From assembly GCA_016716745.1 (NCBI GenBank), contig JADJVD010000003.1, positions 1-64,000 on the forward strand: 64,000 nucleotides of DNA, read 5' to 3'. Position numbers and translations under genes: made by a program. Source of the stretch: Hyphomicrobiales bacterium. Its GTDB lineage: Bacteria; Pseudomonadota; Alphaproteobacteria; Rhizobiales; Beijerinckiaceae. This document shows positions 26,023 to 34,398 of this stretch, piece after piece; position 1 is the stretch's first letter; every line of letters starts with the position of its first letter. A model generated the notes under the pieces. That model was given only the letters and a program-made list of their open reading frames with translations, had not been told where the DNA came from and did not search any database.

Positions 26023-27033
26023 TCAGCTCAGCTTGCCGACGGCGCCTTCCAGCGTCGCCCAGGCGGCGTCGCCGAACTTGCCCTTCCATTCGGCGTAGAA
26101 GCCGGCCGCCCGCAGCTTCTCGCGGAAGGCCTTCGGATCGACGTCGTTGAACTTCATGCCGCGGCCCGACAGCGTCTCGCGCAGGTTCTGCGTCAGCTTG
26201 GCGACGTCGGCGCGCTCGGCGAGGCCGGCGGCGTTGATGTGCTTGGCGACGATCGCCTGAATGTCCTTCGGCAGCGCCTCCCAGTTGCGGCGGTTGGCGA
26301 GGAACCAGAAGCCGTCCCACATGTGGTTCGTGGTCGAGCAGTAGGTCTGCACCTCGTAGAGCTTGGCCGTCTCGATGATGGCGAGCGGGTTCTCCTGCCC
26401 GTCGACGACCTTCGACTGGAGCGCCGAATAGGTCTCGTTGAAGTTGATCGTCGTCGGCGCGGCGCCGAAGGCCTTGAACATCGAGGTCCAGAGCGGCGCC
26501 GGCGGCACGCGCAGCTTCATGCCGTCGAAATCGGCCGGGGTCTGGATCGGCTTGGTCGAGGTCGTGGTCTGGCGGAAGCCGTTGTCCCAGATCGTCTCCA
26601 TGGCGATGAGCTGGCGGCTCTTGGAAATCTCCTCGCGGATGAAGGCGCCGAGCTTGCCGTCCATCGCCGCCCACACAGCGTCGTAGCCGGAGAAGGCGAA
26701 GCCGACGCCGGAGATCGCGGCCGTCGGCACGAAGGTCGACAGGATGAGGCCGGACAGGGTGAAGAAGTCGACCGCGCCGTTGCGGATCTGGCCGAGCGTG
26801 TCGGTGTCCGAGCCGAGCTGGCTGGAGGGGAAGATCTGCAGCTCGAACCGGCCGCCCGTCTCCTCCTTGATCTTGTCCGCCGCCTCCTTGGCGCGCACGT
26901 TCAGCGGGTGGGTCAGGGGCAGGTTGTTGGCGTATTTGTAGGTGAATTCGGCGGCGCGGGCGCGGCCGATCGCAAAGCCGGACACGCCGAGGGCGGCGGC
27001 CCCGGCCGTGAAGGCGCGGCGAGTGGTCTTCAT
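26023..27033 (-). CDS. TRAP transporter substrate-binding protein (DctP family)
   Basis: This 336-residue periplasmic receptor has a twin-arginine signal [20 protein letters not shown] with cleavage near ARAAE. The DctP fold follows: [19 protein letters not shown], then [15 protein letters not shown] and [15 protein letters not shown]. The binding-site region is [17 protein letters not shown], with the conserved Arg that salt-bridges a substrate carboxylate, and [21 protein letters not shown]. The start is set by GGGAGGA nine bases before the ATG. It is the first gene of the two-gene TRAP operon and diverges from sdhB. Confidence 0.92.
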   Translation of the reverse strand: MKTTRRAFTAGAAALGVSGFAIGRARAAEFTYKYANNLPLTHPLNVRAKEAADKIKEETGGRFELQIFPSSQLGSDTDTLGQIRNGAVDFFTLSGLILSTFVPTAAISGVGFAFSGYDAVWAAMDGKLGAFIREEISKSRQLIAMETIWDNGFRQTTTSTKPIQTPADFDGMKLRVPPAPLWTSMFKAFGAAPTTINFNETYSALQSKVVDGQENPLAIIETAKLYEVQTYCSTTNHMWDGFWFLANRRNWEALPKDIQAIVAKHINAAGLAERADVAKLTQNLRETLSGRGMKFNDVDPKAFREKLRAAGFYAEWKGKFGDAAWATLEGAVGKLS

Positions 27034-27260
27034 GTCTGGTCGTCCTCCCGTGGCCGGGCGCTCCTGGCGGCGCTCCGGCGTCGGGCGGCACGCTCGCCGC
27101 TCGGCGCTGGCATGTCAACGCTTCCGATGCGCGCAGCTCCCATGCCGATCCCATGCCGCCGGTCGGCCGCCGACGAAGGGACGACTGGCGCTCGGCCCGC
27201 TGTCGTATTATCGAAGGCGCGACGATGCGTCCGTCCCGAGACAATGGGATCCCAGCGGCT

Positions 27261-28040
27261 ATGGTTGAACTCGCGCTTCCGAAGAACTCCCGCCTCACCG
27301 CCGGCAAGAGCTGGCCGAAGCCCGCCGGCGCGGCGAACCTCAAGGAGTTCCGCATCTATCGCTGGAACCCGGACGACGAGGCCAATCCGCGCATCGACAC
27401 CTACTGGGTGGATCGCGACGATTGCGGGCCGATGGTTCTGGACGCGATCATCTGGATCAAGAACAAGGTCGACCCGACGCTGACCTTCCGCCGCTCCTGC
27501 CGCGAGGGCATCTGCGGCTCCTGCGCGATGAACATCGACGGAACGAACACGCTCGCCTGCACCAAGGGCATGGACGACATTTCCGGCGCGGTGAAGATCT
27601 ATCCGCTGCCGCACATGCCGGTGGTGAAGGATCTGGTGCCGGACCTGACGCGCCTCTACGCCCAGCACGCCTCCATCGAGCCGTGGCTGCACACCGACAC
27701 GCCGCCCCCCGAGAAGGAGTGGCGCCAGTCGCCGGAGGACCGCGCCAGGCTCGACGGCCTCTACGAGTGCATCCTGTGCGCCTGCTGCTCGACCTCGTGC
27801 CCGAGCTACTGGTGGAACGGCGACCGCTATCTCGGCCCCGCCGTGCTGCTGCAGGCCTATCGCTGGCTGATCGACTCGCGCGACGAGGCGACAGGCGAGC
27901 GCCTCGACAATCTCGAGGATCCGTTCCGCCTCTACCGCTGCCACACGATCATGAACTGCGCCAAGGCCTGCCCGAAGGGCCTGAACCCGGCCAAGGCCAT
28001 CGCCGAGATCAAGAACATGATGCTGGCGCGGCAGGTCTGA
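27261..28040 (+). CDS. sdhB: Succinate dehydrogenase iron-sulfur subunit
   Basis: SdhB carries electrons from the flavoprotein SdhA to ubiquinone in complex II. The 259-residue protein shows the [2Fe-2S] motif [15 protein letters not shown] with a later Cys in NTLACTKG. The [4Fe-4S]/[3Fe-4S] cysteines are in [17 protein letters not shown] and [18 protein letters not shown] chose the ATG at 27261 (MVELALPKN), the family's usual start; the ATG at 27225 would add twelve residues. Normally the order is sdhC-sdhD-sdhA-sdhB. Here the upstream neighbour is the divergent TRAP operon 227 bp away, so sdhB stands alone and needs its own promoter. Confidence 0.97.
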   Translation: MVELALPKNSRLTAGKSWPKPAGAANLKEFRIYRWNPDDEANPRIDTYWVDRDDCGPMVLDAIIWIKNKVDPTLTFRRSCREGICGSCAMNIDGTNTLACTKGMDDISGAVKIYPLPHMPVVKDLVPDLTRLYAQHASIEPWLHTDTPPPEKEWRQSPEDRARLDGLYECILCACCSTSCPSYWWNGDRYLGPAVLLQAYRWLIDSRDEATGERLDNLEDPFRLYRCHTIMNCAKACPKGLNPAKAIAEIKNMMLARQV

Positions 28041-28118
28041 GCGGGCGGGCGGCGAGCGCGGGGCGCTCCGTCGCCGCCCTCGACGATCGAGGCGGCCCGC
28101 CCGGCAGGGCGAGGCCCC

Positions 28119-29063
28119 TCACGGCGTGAAGAAATACCGCGTCAGGTGAAAGAAGATCGGCGCCGAGAAGGCGAGCGAGTCCATGCGGTCGAGCATGCCG
28201 CCATGGCCTTTCACCATCGTGCCCCAGTCCTTCGCGCCCATCGAGCGTTTCACCGCCGACAAAGCTAGCCCGCCGAGAAAGCCCATCGCGACGATGACGA
28301 AGGCCATCGCGGCGGCCTGCAACGGCGTGAACGGGGTGAGCCACCACAGGCCCGCGCCGAGCGCGGTGGCCGACAGGCCGCCGCCGATCAGCCCCTCCCA
28401 TGTCTTCGAGGGGCTGACGGTCGGCGCGATCTTGCGGCCGCCGAACAGCTTGCCGAAGACATATTGCAGGACGTCGCTCATCTGCACGACGGCGATGAGG
28501 AAGAACAGCAACAGAAAGCGCTGGTCGAGATAGAAGGGAATGTCGAGCGTCAGCAGCGCGGGCGCGTGGCTGATGCAATAGACGGTGAGCATCAGCCCCC
28601 ATTGCAGGCGCGCGACGCGCAGGAGGTAGTCGCCGACGTCCCCGGCGAGAGCCGCCAGCGGCGGCAGGATCAGGAAGGCGTAGACCGGGATCAGGATCGC
28701 GAACAGCGCATACCATTCGATGCCGATCAGCCAGTATTGCAGCGGCAGGAAGACATAGAAGGCGGCGGCGATGGGCCACACGTCGGCGGGCCGCGTCGGC
28801 GTGAGCGAGACGAATTCGCGCAGCGTCCAGAACGAGGTCAGCGCGAACAGGATCAGCGTCGCGACGGGCCCGAGCAGATAGCCGGCGACGAAGATAGCCA
28901 CCATGATCCACCAGGCGCGGATGCGCTCGTTGAGATTGTCGACCGTGGCGCGGCCGCTCTCGCTCGTCACCCGCCGCGCCAGCGCCCGGCCGACGAGCGA
29001 GGCGAGCGCGAGCACGAAGGCGACGCCGGCGAACAGCGCGATGGTTTTCTGCTGCGCGTTCAC
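28119..29063 (-). CDS. Phosphatidate cytidylyltransferase (CdsA family), accessory paralogue
   Basis: This 314-residue polytopic enzyme of the CDP-diglyceride synthase family makes CDP-diacylglycerol from phosphatidic acid and CTP. About eight hydrophobic segments are followed by the signature: SKTWEGLIGGG, then KRSMGAKDWGTMVKGHGGMLDRMDSL with the K-D, G-H-G-G and D-R-x-D elements. The GTG at 29063 overlaps the plsC stop. Sequence and operon context differ from the essential cdsA, which normally follows uppS. It is the last gene of the three-gene phospholipid cassette, suggesting a dedicated supply of CDP-diacylglycerol for the cassette's own alcohol transferase. Confidence 0.88.
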   Translation of the reverse strand: MNAQQKTIALFAGVAFVLALASLVGRALARRVTSESGRATVDNLNERIRAWWIMVAIFVAGYLLGPVATLILFALTSFWTLREFVSLTPTRPADVWPIAAAFYVFLPLQYWLIGIEWYALFAILIPVYAFLILPPLAALAGDVGDYLLRVARLQWGLMLTVYCISHAPALLTLDIPFYLDQRFLLLFFLIAVVQMSDVLQYVFGKLFGGRKIAPTVSPSKTWEGLIGGGLSATALGAGLWWLTPFTPLQAAAMAFVIVAMGFLGGLALSAVKRSMGAKDWGTMVKGHGGMLDRMDSLAFSAPIFFHLTRYFFTP

Positions 29064-29656
29064 CCCGCCAACTCCGATACGGCGGCGCGGGCGCGCGCCA
29101 GAAAGACCTCCTTCGGCTCCTCCGGGCCGAGCCGCATCGGCGCGCCGAAGCGCGTCGCGCAGGCGATCGGCACGGGGATCACGGCGCCCTTGGGAAAGGC
29201 GCGGCCCGGATTTTCGAGGTAGACGGGGACGAGTTCGACGGCCGGGAACTCGCGCGCGAGGCGCCACAGCCCGCTCTTGAAGGGGCCGGGCAGGCGCTCC
29301 GTCCCGCGCGTGCCTTCGGGAAAGATGATCAGCGACTCGCCCTGCGCCAGCGTCGCCCGCAGCGGCTCCAGCGGATCGGCGTGCGCGCCGCCGTTGCGCC
29401 GCACCAGCACCGCCTTCAGCGTGTGGCGGGCGATGCGCCCCAGCGCGCCCTCGCCGCCCCAATAGTCGGCGGCGGCGACGGGGTGGGTGCGCCCGCGCAA
29501 CGGGCGCGGCAGCGCGGCCCAGATCAACAGCGTGTCGAGATGGCTGCCGTGATTGGCGAAGTAGATGCGCTGGCGCGGCGCCGGCTCGCAGCCGACCCAT
29601 TGCGCGCCGCCGCCGACCAGAAAGCGCGTCGCGCCGATGAGCAGAAGGTCGATCAC
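29060..29656 (-). CDS. 1-acyl-glycerol-3-phosphate acyltransferase-like protein (PlsC family)
   Basis: This 198-residue acyltransferase has the catalytic HX4D box NHGSHLD (H36 and D41), the glycerol-phosphate site LIIFPEGTRG, and the downstream VPVYLENPGRAFPKG. It would acylate lysophosphatidic acid to phosphatidic acid. It is on the short side and has only one weak N-terminal hydrophobic segment. The GTG start overlaps the stop of the CDP-alcohol transferase gene and its own stop overlaps the GTG of the cdsA paralogue (GTGA twice), so the three are tightly coupled. Confidence 0.87.
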   Translation of the reverse strand: MIDLLLIGATRFLVGGGAQWVGCEPAPRQRIYFANHGSHLDTLLIWAALPRPLRGRTHPVAAADYWGGEGALGRIARHTLKAVLVRRNGGAHADPLEPLRATLAQGESLIIFPEGTRGTERLPGPFKSGLWRLAREFPAVELVPVYLENPGRAFPKGAVIPVPIACATRFGAPMRLGPEEPKEVFLARARAAVSELAG

Positions 29657-30288
29657 GGCGCGCGCTCGCGCAGCGCGCGGGCGATCGCCGCAAGTCGCGT
29701 TCCGCAGGTGAGGACCGAACCGAGGGCGATCGCCCACGCCGCCAGCCAGGGCGCCAGCGCCGAGCCGGCGAGCCAGAACTCGAGCGGCGCCAGAACGCAG
29801 GCGAGCGTCATCGTCGCCATGCGCTGCGGCTTGGCCATCGGCCCGCGAAAATCCTGCGGCAGGCCGAGCGAGCCGCCGAGCGTGCGCACATAGGCGGTGA
29901 GCGCGGCGGCCAGCGCGCCGGCCCAGCCGAGCCAGGGCGCGCCGGCGGCGTGGCCCAGCGCGACGATGAGGATGGAATCGGCGATGCGGTCGGGAATCTC
30001 GTTGTAGAGCGCGCCGAGCGTCGAGCCGCGCCCGCCTTCCACCGCCACCATGCCGTCGAGCAGGTTGCAGAGCAGGCGCAACTGGATCGCCAGCGCGGCG
30101 GCGAGCCACGCCCATGGCCGCTGCGGCGCGGCGAGGAGGGCGGCCGCGCCGGCTGCGGCGAAAACGATGCTGAGAAGCGAAATCTGGTTCGGCGTCACGG
30201 ACGTCGCCAGCAGCGCCTGCGTCAACCGGCGCGCGAGCGTGGTGTCGCGCGAGGCGAGGGGGCGTCGGGGCGAGGCGGGATCGGTCAT
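29653..30288 (-). CDS. CDP-alcohol phosphatidyltransferase with variant metal-site motif
   Basis: This 211-residue, six-segment membrane enzyme should transfer a phosphatidyl group from a CDP-lipid to an alcohol. The family box D-x2-D-G-x2-A-R-x8-G-x3-D-x3-D is recognisable but altered: NLLDGMVAVEGG then GALYNEIPDRIAD. At exact spacing the first Asp is Asn75, the Arg is Val83 and the third Asp is Asn96. Asp78 and Asp100 remain, and Asp104 may take over a role if the loop is shifted by four residues. It leads the cassette with plsC and cdsA paralogues, which suggests a separate phospholipid made beside the standard pathway. The ATG at 30288 is the first in frame. Confidence 0.85.
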   Translation of the reverse strand: MTDPASPRRPLASRDTTLARRLTQALLATSVTPNQISLLSIVFAAAGAAALLAAPQRPWAWLAAALAIQLRLLCNLLDGMVAVEGGRGSTLGALYNEIPDRIADSILIVALGHAAGAPWLGWAGALAAALTAYVRTLGGSLGLPQDFRGPMAKPQRMATMTLACVLAPLEFWLAGSALAPWLAAWAIALGSVLTCGTRLAAIARALRERAP

Positions 30289-30432
30289 GCGGCGGGCGTC
30301 CGGGCGCGATACGAGGTCGCAGCGTCGATCATGTCGCGCCGTCGGCGTCGATGCGCAAGCGCACGCGCTGCGGCGGAAGGCGCGGAATTTTGAGCGCTTT
30401 TGCGCGGGGCGACGGCGCGGCGGGCCGGCAAG

Positions 30433-30449
30433 ATTTGAATTCTTCTAAT
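30433..30449. promoter_or_regulatory. Irr-box (ICE)-like inverted repeat before the FTR1 gene
   Basis: The 17-bp string ATTTGAA-TTC-TTCTAAT has the spacing of the rhizobial iron control element bound by Irr (TTTAGAA-N3-TTCTAAA), with five and six matches of seven in the two halves. It lies in an AT-rich island in very GC-rich DNA, 87 bp before the FTR1 start, where an operator would be expected. Irr acts when iron is low. The match is by eye; binding is inferred. Confidence 0.5.
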
Positions 30450-30535
30450 GTAAATGTTTGATATTGGCCGATTTTTATGTTGCGCGTCGTTTGAGCGGCG
30501 CGTTTAACGGGCGGGCCAAACCGGAGCTTTCGCCC

Positions 30536-31333
30536 GTGAGCCTGTCCGTCGCCCTGCAATCCGCCGTGATACTTCTGCGCGAAGGCGTGGAGGCGATGCT
30601 GGTCATCGCCATTCTGGCGGCCGCCTTCCATCGCGCAGGGCAGGGGCGGGCGGTGCGTCTGCTGGGCGCCGGCGCGGCGACGGCCATTCTCGCCAGCCTC
30701 GCCGCCGCCGTGGTCTTCGCGCTGTATTTCAACGGCGCGCACGACGACCGCATGGAGGCGGCGGTGATGCTGCTGGCGGCCGGGCTGATGTTCTACATGA
30801 GCGGCTGGCTGTTCCTGAAGCAGGATGCGGCGGCGCTGGCGGCGAGCCTGAAGGCGGGCGCGCATCGCGCCATGGCCTCCGGCGCGGCGCTGCCCGTGTT
30901 CGCCATCGCCTTTTTCGCGGTGTTCCGGGAGGGGGCCGAGACGATCCTCTTCCTGCACGCTCTGGCGCAGACGGCCGGCGGCTGGAGCGGCTCGCTCTTC
31001 GCCGGTCTGGCGCTCGCCGCGCTGGCGCTCGCCGCCTTCTATGTCGCGATGCAGCGCCTTGCGATGCGCGTGCCGATGCGGCCGGTGTTTCTGGCCACCT
31101 CGGCCCTCTTGTTCGTGATGGGGCTGCGCTTCGTCGGCGCCGCCGTGCAGGAGTTTCAGGAGCAGGCGCTGCTGCCCTTCGACGAGGTCGGCGCCGAGGT
31201 GTTGACGCCGCTCGGCTTCAATCCGAGTTGGGAGGCCATCGTCCCGCAGCTCGCCATCGTCGCGCTGGCGGTCGCCGGGTTGCTGCTGGCGCGCCGCCGC
31301 GCCGCCGCCACGGCGCCGGCGGCGGCCGAGTAG
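30536..31333 (+). CDS. FTR1 family iron permease
   Basis: This 265-residue, seven-segment membrane protein is of the FTR1/EfeU family, which imports iron across the inner membrane. Both iron-handling motifs are present: LLREGVEAML (REGVE at 15-19) in the first helix and VFREGAETIL (REGAE at 131-135) in the fourth. Length is normal for the bacterial permease. The GTG at 30536 has GGAG ten bases before it. No EfeO or EfeB, cupredoxin or P19-type periplasmic partner is adjacent, so the ferrous or ferric route is unclear. Regulation by Irr is suggested by the inverted repeat at 30433-30449. Confidence 0.9.
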   Translation: MSLSVALQSAVILLREGVEAMLVIAILAAAFHRAGQGRAVRLLGAGAATAILASLAAAVVFALYFNGAHDDRMEAAVMLLAAGLMFYMSGWLFLKQDAAALAASLKAGAHRAMASGAALPVFAIAFFAVFREGAETILFLHALAQTAGGWSGSLFAGLALAALALAAFYVAMQRLAMRVPMRPVFLATSALLFVMGLRFVGAAVQEFQEQALLPFDEVGAEVLTPLGFNPSWEAIVPQLAIVALAVAGLLLARRRAAATAPAAAE

Positions 31334-31342
31334 ACCCGCGCC

Positions 31343-31945
31343 TCAGCGACGCTCCGGCTGCATCGAGAACATCCGGCGTTGCAGGTCGAGCATGGCGGTG
31401 GCGAAGCCGTTGGCGTCGTCCATCGCCTCGTAGAGCAGCGAGAAGGCGCTCGGGCCGGCATTCGTCAGCACGCCGCCGACGTCGCCCGACTCGAATCGCA
31501 TCTCGGCGGAGAATTTGCGCGCCAGCGCCTGCATCGCCTTGTTGCGCGACAGGCAGGACATGTAGAGCGTATCGGCCCGGCGGTTGCGCGCGGCGCGCAC
31601 GATGCGCGCCATCAGCTCGGCGCCGACGCCGAGGCGGCGCCACGGCCGCTCGACGCTGAAGGCGGCCTCCGCCAGGCCGTCGAAGCCGGTCGGCCCGTCG
31701 GGTCCGGCGACCTGGCGCAGCTCGCCCGCCCCGCGCAATTCGCCGTCGACGAAAAAGCCGTAGATGAGATCGTCGAGCCCGAAGCAGCGGGCCGCATACT
31801 GGCGCAGGAAATCGTCGGACACCGCCATCGCGAACCGGTCGTAGCGGCTCTCGGCGTCCAGTCTCAGGAGATGATCCCGAAAAGCCGACGCGTCGGGCGG
31901 CCAGAGGCGGCGGATCGTGCCGCCATGCATCGCGCGCTGTCCCAT
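31343..31945 (-). CDS. GNAT family N-acetyltransferase
   Basis: This 200-residue protein of the GCN5-related acetyltransferase fold has the acetyl-CoA pyrophosphate loop in RPWRRLGVGAELMARIV (R-x-x-G-x-G/A pattern), preceded by the beta-4 strand GLAEAAFSVE. Its N-terminus (GGTIRRLWPPDASAFRDHLLRL, then SRYDRFAMAV) resembles the acetyltransferases of GNAT-type domains fused to acyl-CoA synthetases, but here it stands alone. The start at 31945 is supported by GAGGAGA. Substrate unknown. It converges with FTR1 (9 bp). Confidence 0.8.
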   Translation of the reverse strand: MGQRAMHGGTIRRLWPPDASAFRDHLLRLDAESRYDRFAMAVSDDFLRQYAARCFGLDDLIYGFFVDGELRGAGELRQVAGPDGPTGFDGLAEAAFSVERPWRRLGVGAELMARIVRAARNRRADTLYMSCLSRNKAMQALARKFSAEMRFESGDVGGVLTNAGPSAFSLLYEAMDDANGFATAMLDLQRRMFSMQPERR

Positions 31946-32214
31946 ATCAGGTCTCCTCAATCCGCCTCGGCGATTGGCCGTCTTGATCGACCCCCTCGAT
32001 TCGTCCCATCCCGCCATGACAATGGTGCGTCGCAGCATTCGCCGCAACCCGCGCGCCGCTCGAATTCGCGGCGCCTACTGAAATCGTTTGCTTATTTTCG
32101 GGTTCTTGCGCCCGTTTCGCAATCTAGCGCCATGTTGCGGCGCAAAGGAGACGGCGAGGCGGCGGGTTGCGGGCGGTCTCCGCGCCGGTCAATGTGGCAA
32201 AACGGGAGGGGCGC

Positions 32215-32847
32215 ATGGACTACCGGCTGTATTGCTTCGGGGAATCGGGCAACTCGTTCAAGGCGGCGCTCATGCTGTCGGCCTGCGGGCTGGAGTGGAC
32301 GCCTGTCCTCGTCGACTATTTCAACGGCGAGACGCGCGGGGCGGCCTACCGCCGCGACGTCAACGAGATGGGCGAGGTTCCCGTGCTCGACGACGGGGCG
32401 CGCAAGCTCAGCCAGTCCGGCGTCATCCTCACCGCGCTCGCTGAGCGGACGGGCCAGTTCGGCTGGCGCGACGAGGACGAGCGGCTCGAGGGGTTGCGCT
32501 GGCTGCTCTTCGACAACCACAAATTCACGAGCTACGTCGCGACGCTGCGCTTCCTCGTCGCGCTGGCGAGGACAGGCGAGACGGCGACGACGGAGTTCCT
32601 GCGCGGCCGGGCCGAGGCGGCGATCGGCGTCGTCGAGACGCATCTGGCGGCGGCGGACTGGCTGGTCGGCGGGCGGCCGACCATCGCCGACCTGTCGCTC
32701 AGTGGCTACCTGTTCTACCCCGAGGACTACGGGATCGACTGGGGCGCGCGCCCGGCGATCGGCCGCTGGCTCGACCGCATCCGCGCGCTGCCCGGCTGGA
32801 AGCCGCCTTACGAGATGATGCCCAAGGCGCCCGCCAAACGCGCCTGA
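32215..32847 (+). CDS. Glutathione S-transferase family protein
   Basis: This 210-residue GST has an N-terminal thioredoxin-like domain MDYRLYCFGESGNSFKAAL (Ser in the G-E-S-G-N-S loop as probable glutathione activator) and NEMGEVPVLDDGARKLSQSGVIL with the cis-Pro and the Q-S pair. The helical domain contains DWLVGGRPTIADLSLSGYLF. It resembles the fosfomycin-like or dehalogenase-type GSTs only generally; no substrate can be named. GGGAGGGG precedes the ATG. It converges with the antiporter gene (6 bp). Confidence 0.88.
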   Translation: MDYRLYCFGESGNSFKAALMLSACGLEWTPVLVDYFNGETRGAAYRRDVNEMGEVPVLDDGARKLSQSGVILTALAERTGQFGWRDEDERLEGLRWLLFDNHKFTSYVATLRFLVALARTGETATTEFLRGRAEAAIGVVETHLAAADWLVGGRPTIADLSLSGYLFYPEDYGIDWGARPAIGRWLDRIRALPGWKPPYEMMPKAPAKRA

Positions 32848-32853
32848 GGCCGC

Positions 32854-34254
32854 TCAGCGGAAGAACACGAAGGTCGCCAGCAGGAAGGTCGGAACCAGCA
32901 CGGCGCCCGACCACAGCATGTAGGCGAAGAAGCTCGGCATGTTGACGCCGCCGCTGCGGGCGATGGCGTAGACCATGAAGTTCGGCGCGTTGCCGATGTA
33001 GGAGTTGGCGCCCATGAACACCGCGCCGCAGGAGATGGCGGCCAGCGTCAGCGCGCCGCCCGTCATCAGCTGCGCCGGGTCGCCGCCGGCGAGCTCGAAG
33101 AAGACGAGATAGGTCGGCGCGTTGTCGAGGAAGGAGGACAGCGCGCCCGACGCCCAGAAATAGGCGGCGTTGTTCGGCGAGCCGTCGGCGTTGGTCACGG
33201 CCGCGACGAGGCCGGCAAAAGCGCCCTCGCGCCCGGCGCCGAGCATCGCCAGCACCGGGACGATGGTGACGAAGATGCCGAGGAAGAGCTTCGCCACCTC
33301 GACGATCGGCCCCCACGAGAACCCGTTGGCGACGTGATCGTATTCCGGCGTCAGCTTGAGCGAGGCGAAGACGACGCCGACGAAGACGAGATCGCGCAGC
33401 ACGTTCTGGACCTTCACCGTCTGGCCGAGAAGCGGGAACGAGCCCAGATCCACCTTCGCGGCGAACAGGATCGCGGCGATGACGAGGCCGATCAGCGCCA
33501 GATTCGGCAGGCCGGCGATGTGGATGAGGCTGCCGTCCGGGGTCGGGTCCGGCCGGTCGTGGCCTTCCTTGCGGTAGATCCAGGAATCGACCGCGAAGAA
33601 GACGAGCAGCACGACGCCGCCGATAAACAGAGTCTCGGAAAAAAGGTGCGTCGTCGTCCAGAAGAAGTCGACCCCGCGCAGGAAGCCGAGGAACAGGGGC
33701 GGATCGCCGAGCGGCGTCAGCGAGCCGCCGATGTTCGAGACGAGGAAGATGAAGAAGACGATCACATGCGCGTTGTGGAGGCGGTCGTCATTGGCGCGCA
33801 TCACCGGACGGATCATCACCATCGAGGCGCCGGTCGTGCCGATCAGGCTCGCCAGCGCCGCGCCTATCGTCAGGAGGATCGTATTGGTCAGCGGCGAGCC
33901 GTGCAGATTGCCGCGGATGACGATGCCGCCGGCGGTGGTGAACAGGGCGAGCAGCAGCAGGATGAAGGGCACGTATTCGAGCAGCAGCGTGTGCGAGATC
34001 GCGTCCAGCGCGACGCCGGGCGAGCGCGTCAGGGCGAGCGGAACGACGGTGAGCGCGGCCCAGAGCGCGGCGATCTTGCCCTGATGATGCTCCCAGACAT
34101 GCGGCGCGAAGAGCGGGAACAGCGCTATCGACAGCAGCATGCCGACGAAGGGGATGGCCCATGCGACGCCGAAGCTGCGCCCGTCGAGACCGGCGGCGAG
34201 GGCGGGGTCGGGCAGGAGCGCGAGCGCGATCAATCCCAAGGCGCGGCGGCGCAT
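32854..34254 (-). CDS. Sodium:proton antiporter (NhaD/ion transporter superfamily)
   Basis: This 466-residue membrane protein with about twelve hydrophobic segments and a cleavable N-terminal signal (MRRRALGLIALALLPDPALA) fits NhaD-type Na+/H+ antiporters of the IT superfamily. The two-fold symmetric hairpin motifs are visible: IGTTGASMVMIRPVMRAN and SNIGGSLTPLGDPPLFLGF in the first half, then SSFLDNAPTYLVFFE and MGANSYIGNAPNFMVYAIA in the second. These T-x-L-G-D-P-P and N-A-P elements line the transport path. GGGGAAGGA lies before the ATG. It diverges from zapE. Confidence 0.88.
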   Translation of the reverse strand: MRRRALGLIALALLPDPALAAGLDGRSFGVAWAIPFVGMLLSIALFPLFAPHVWEHHQGKIAALWAALTVVPLALTRSPGVALDAISHTLLLEYVPFILLLLALFTTAGGIVIRGNLHGSPLTNTILLTIGAALASLIGTTGASMVMIRPVMRANDDRLHNAHVIVFFIFLVSNIGGSLTPLGDPPLFLGFLRGVDFFWTTTHLFSETLFIGGVVLLVFFAVDSWIYRKEGHDRPDPTPDGSLIHIAGLPNLALIGLVIAAILFAAKVDLGSFPLLGQTVKVQNVLRDLVFVGVVFASLKLTPEYDHVANGFSWGPIVEVAKLFLGIFVTIVPVLAMLGAGREGAFAGLVAAVTNADGSPNNAAYFWASGALSSFLDNAPTYLVFFELAGGDPAQLMTGGALTLAAISCGAVFMGANSYIGNAPNFMVYAIARSGGVNMPSFFAYMLWSGAVLVPTFLLATFVFFR

Positions 34255-34398
34255 TCCTTCCCCCTGACCCGTTTTTCGTTGCAGACGCCATTCAACGGAA
34301 AAGCGCCGCCCGCCGCAAGCATGAACGATCGTCGCAGGCGGCGGGCCTTGCGAAGGCCGGGCGCGCGGGGCTAAGCCATCCTCGCTTGCGAGGTGCGC

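Noticed and set aside
24254..26098. Long plus-strand open frame opposite the TRAP permease
   Set aside because: Composition is His/Arg/Glu/Gln-rich shadow sequence; the opposite strand has a clear fused DctQM with membrane segments.
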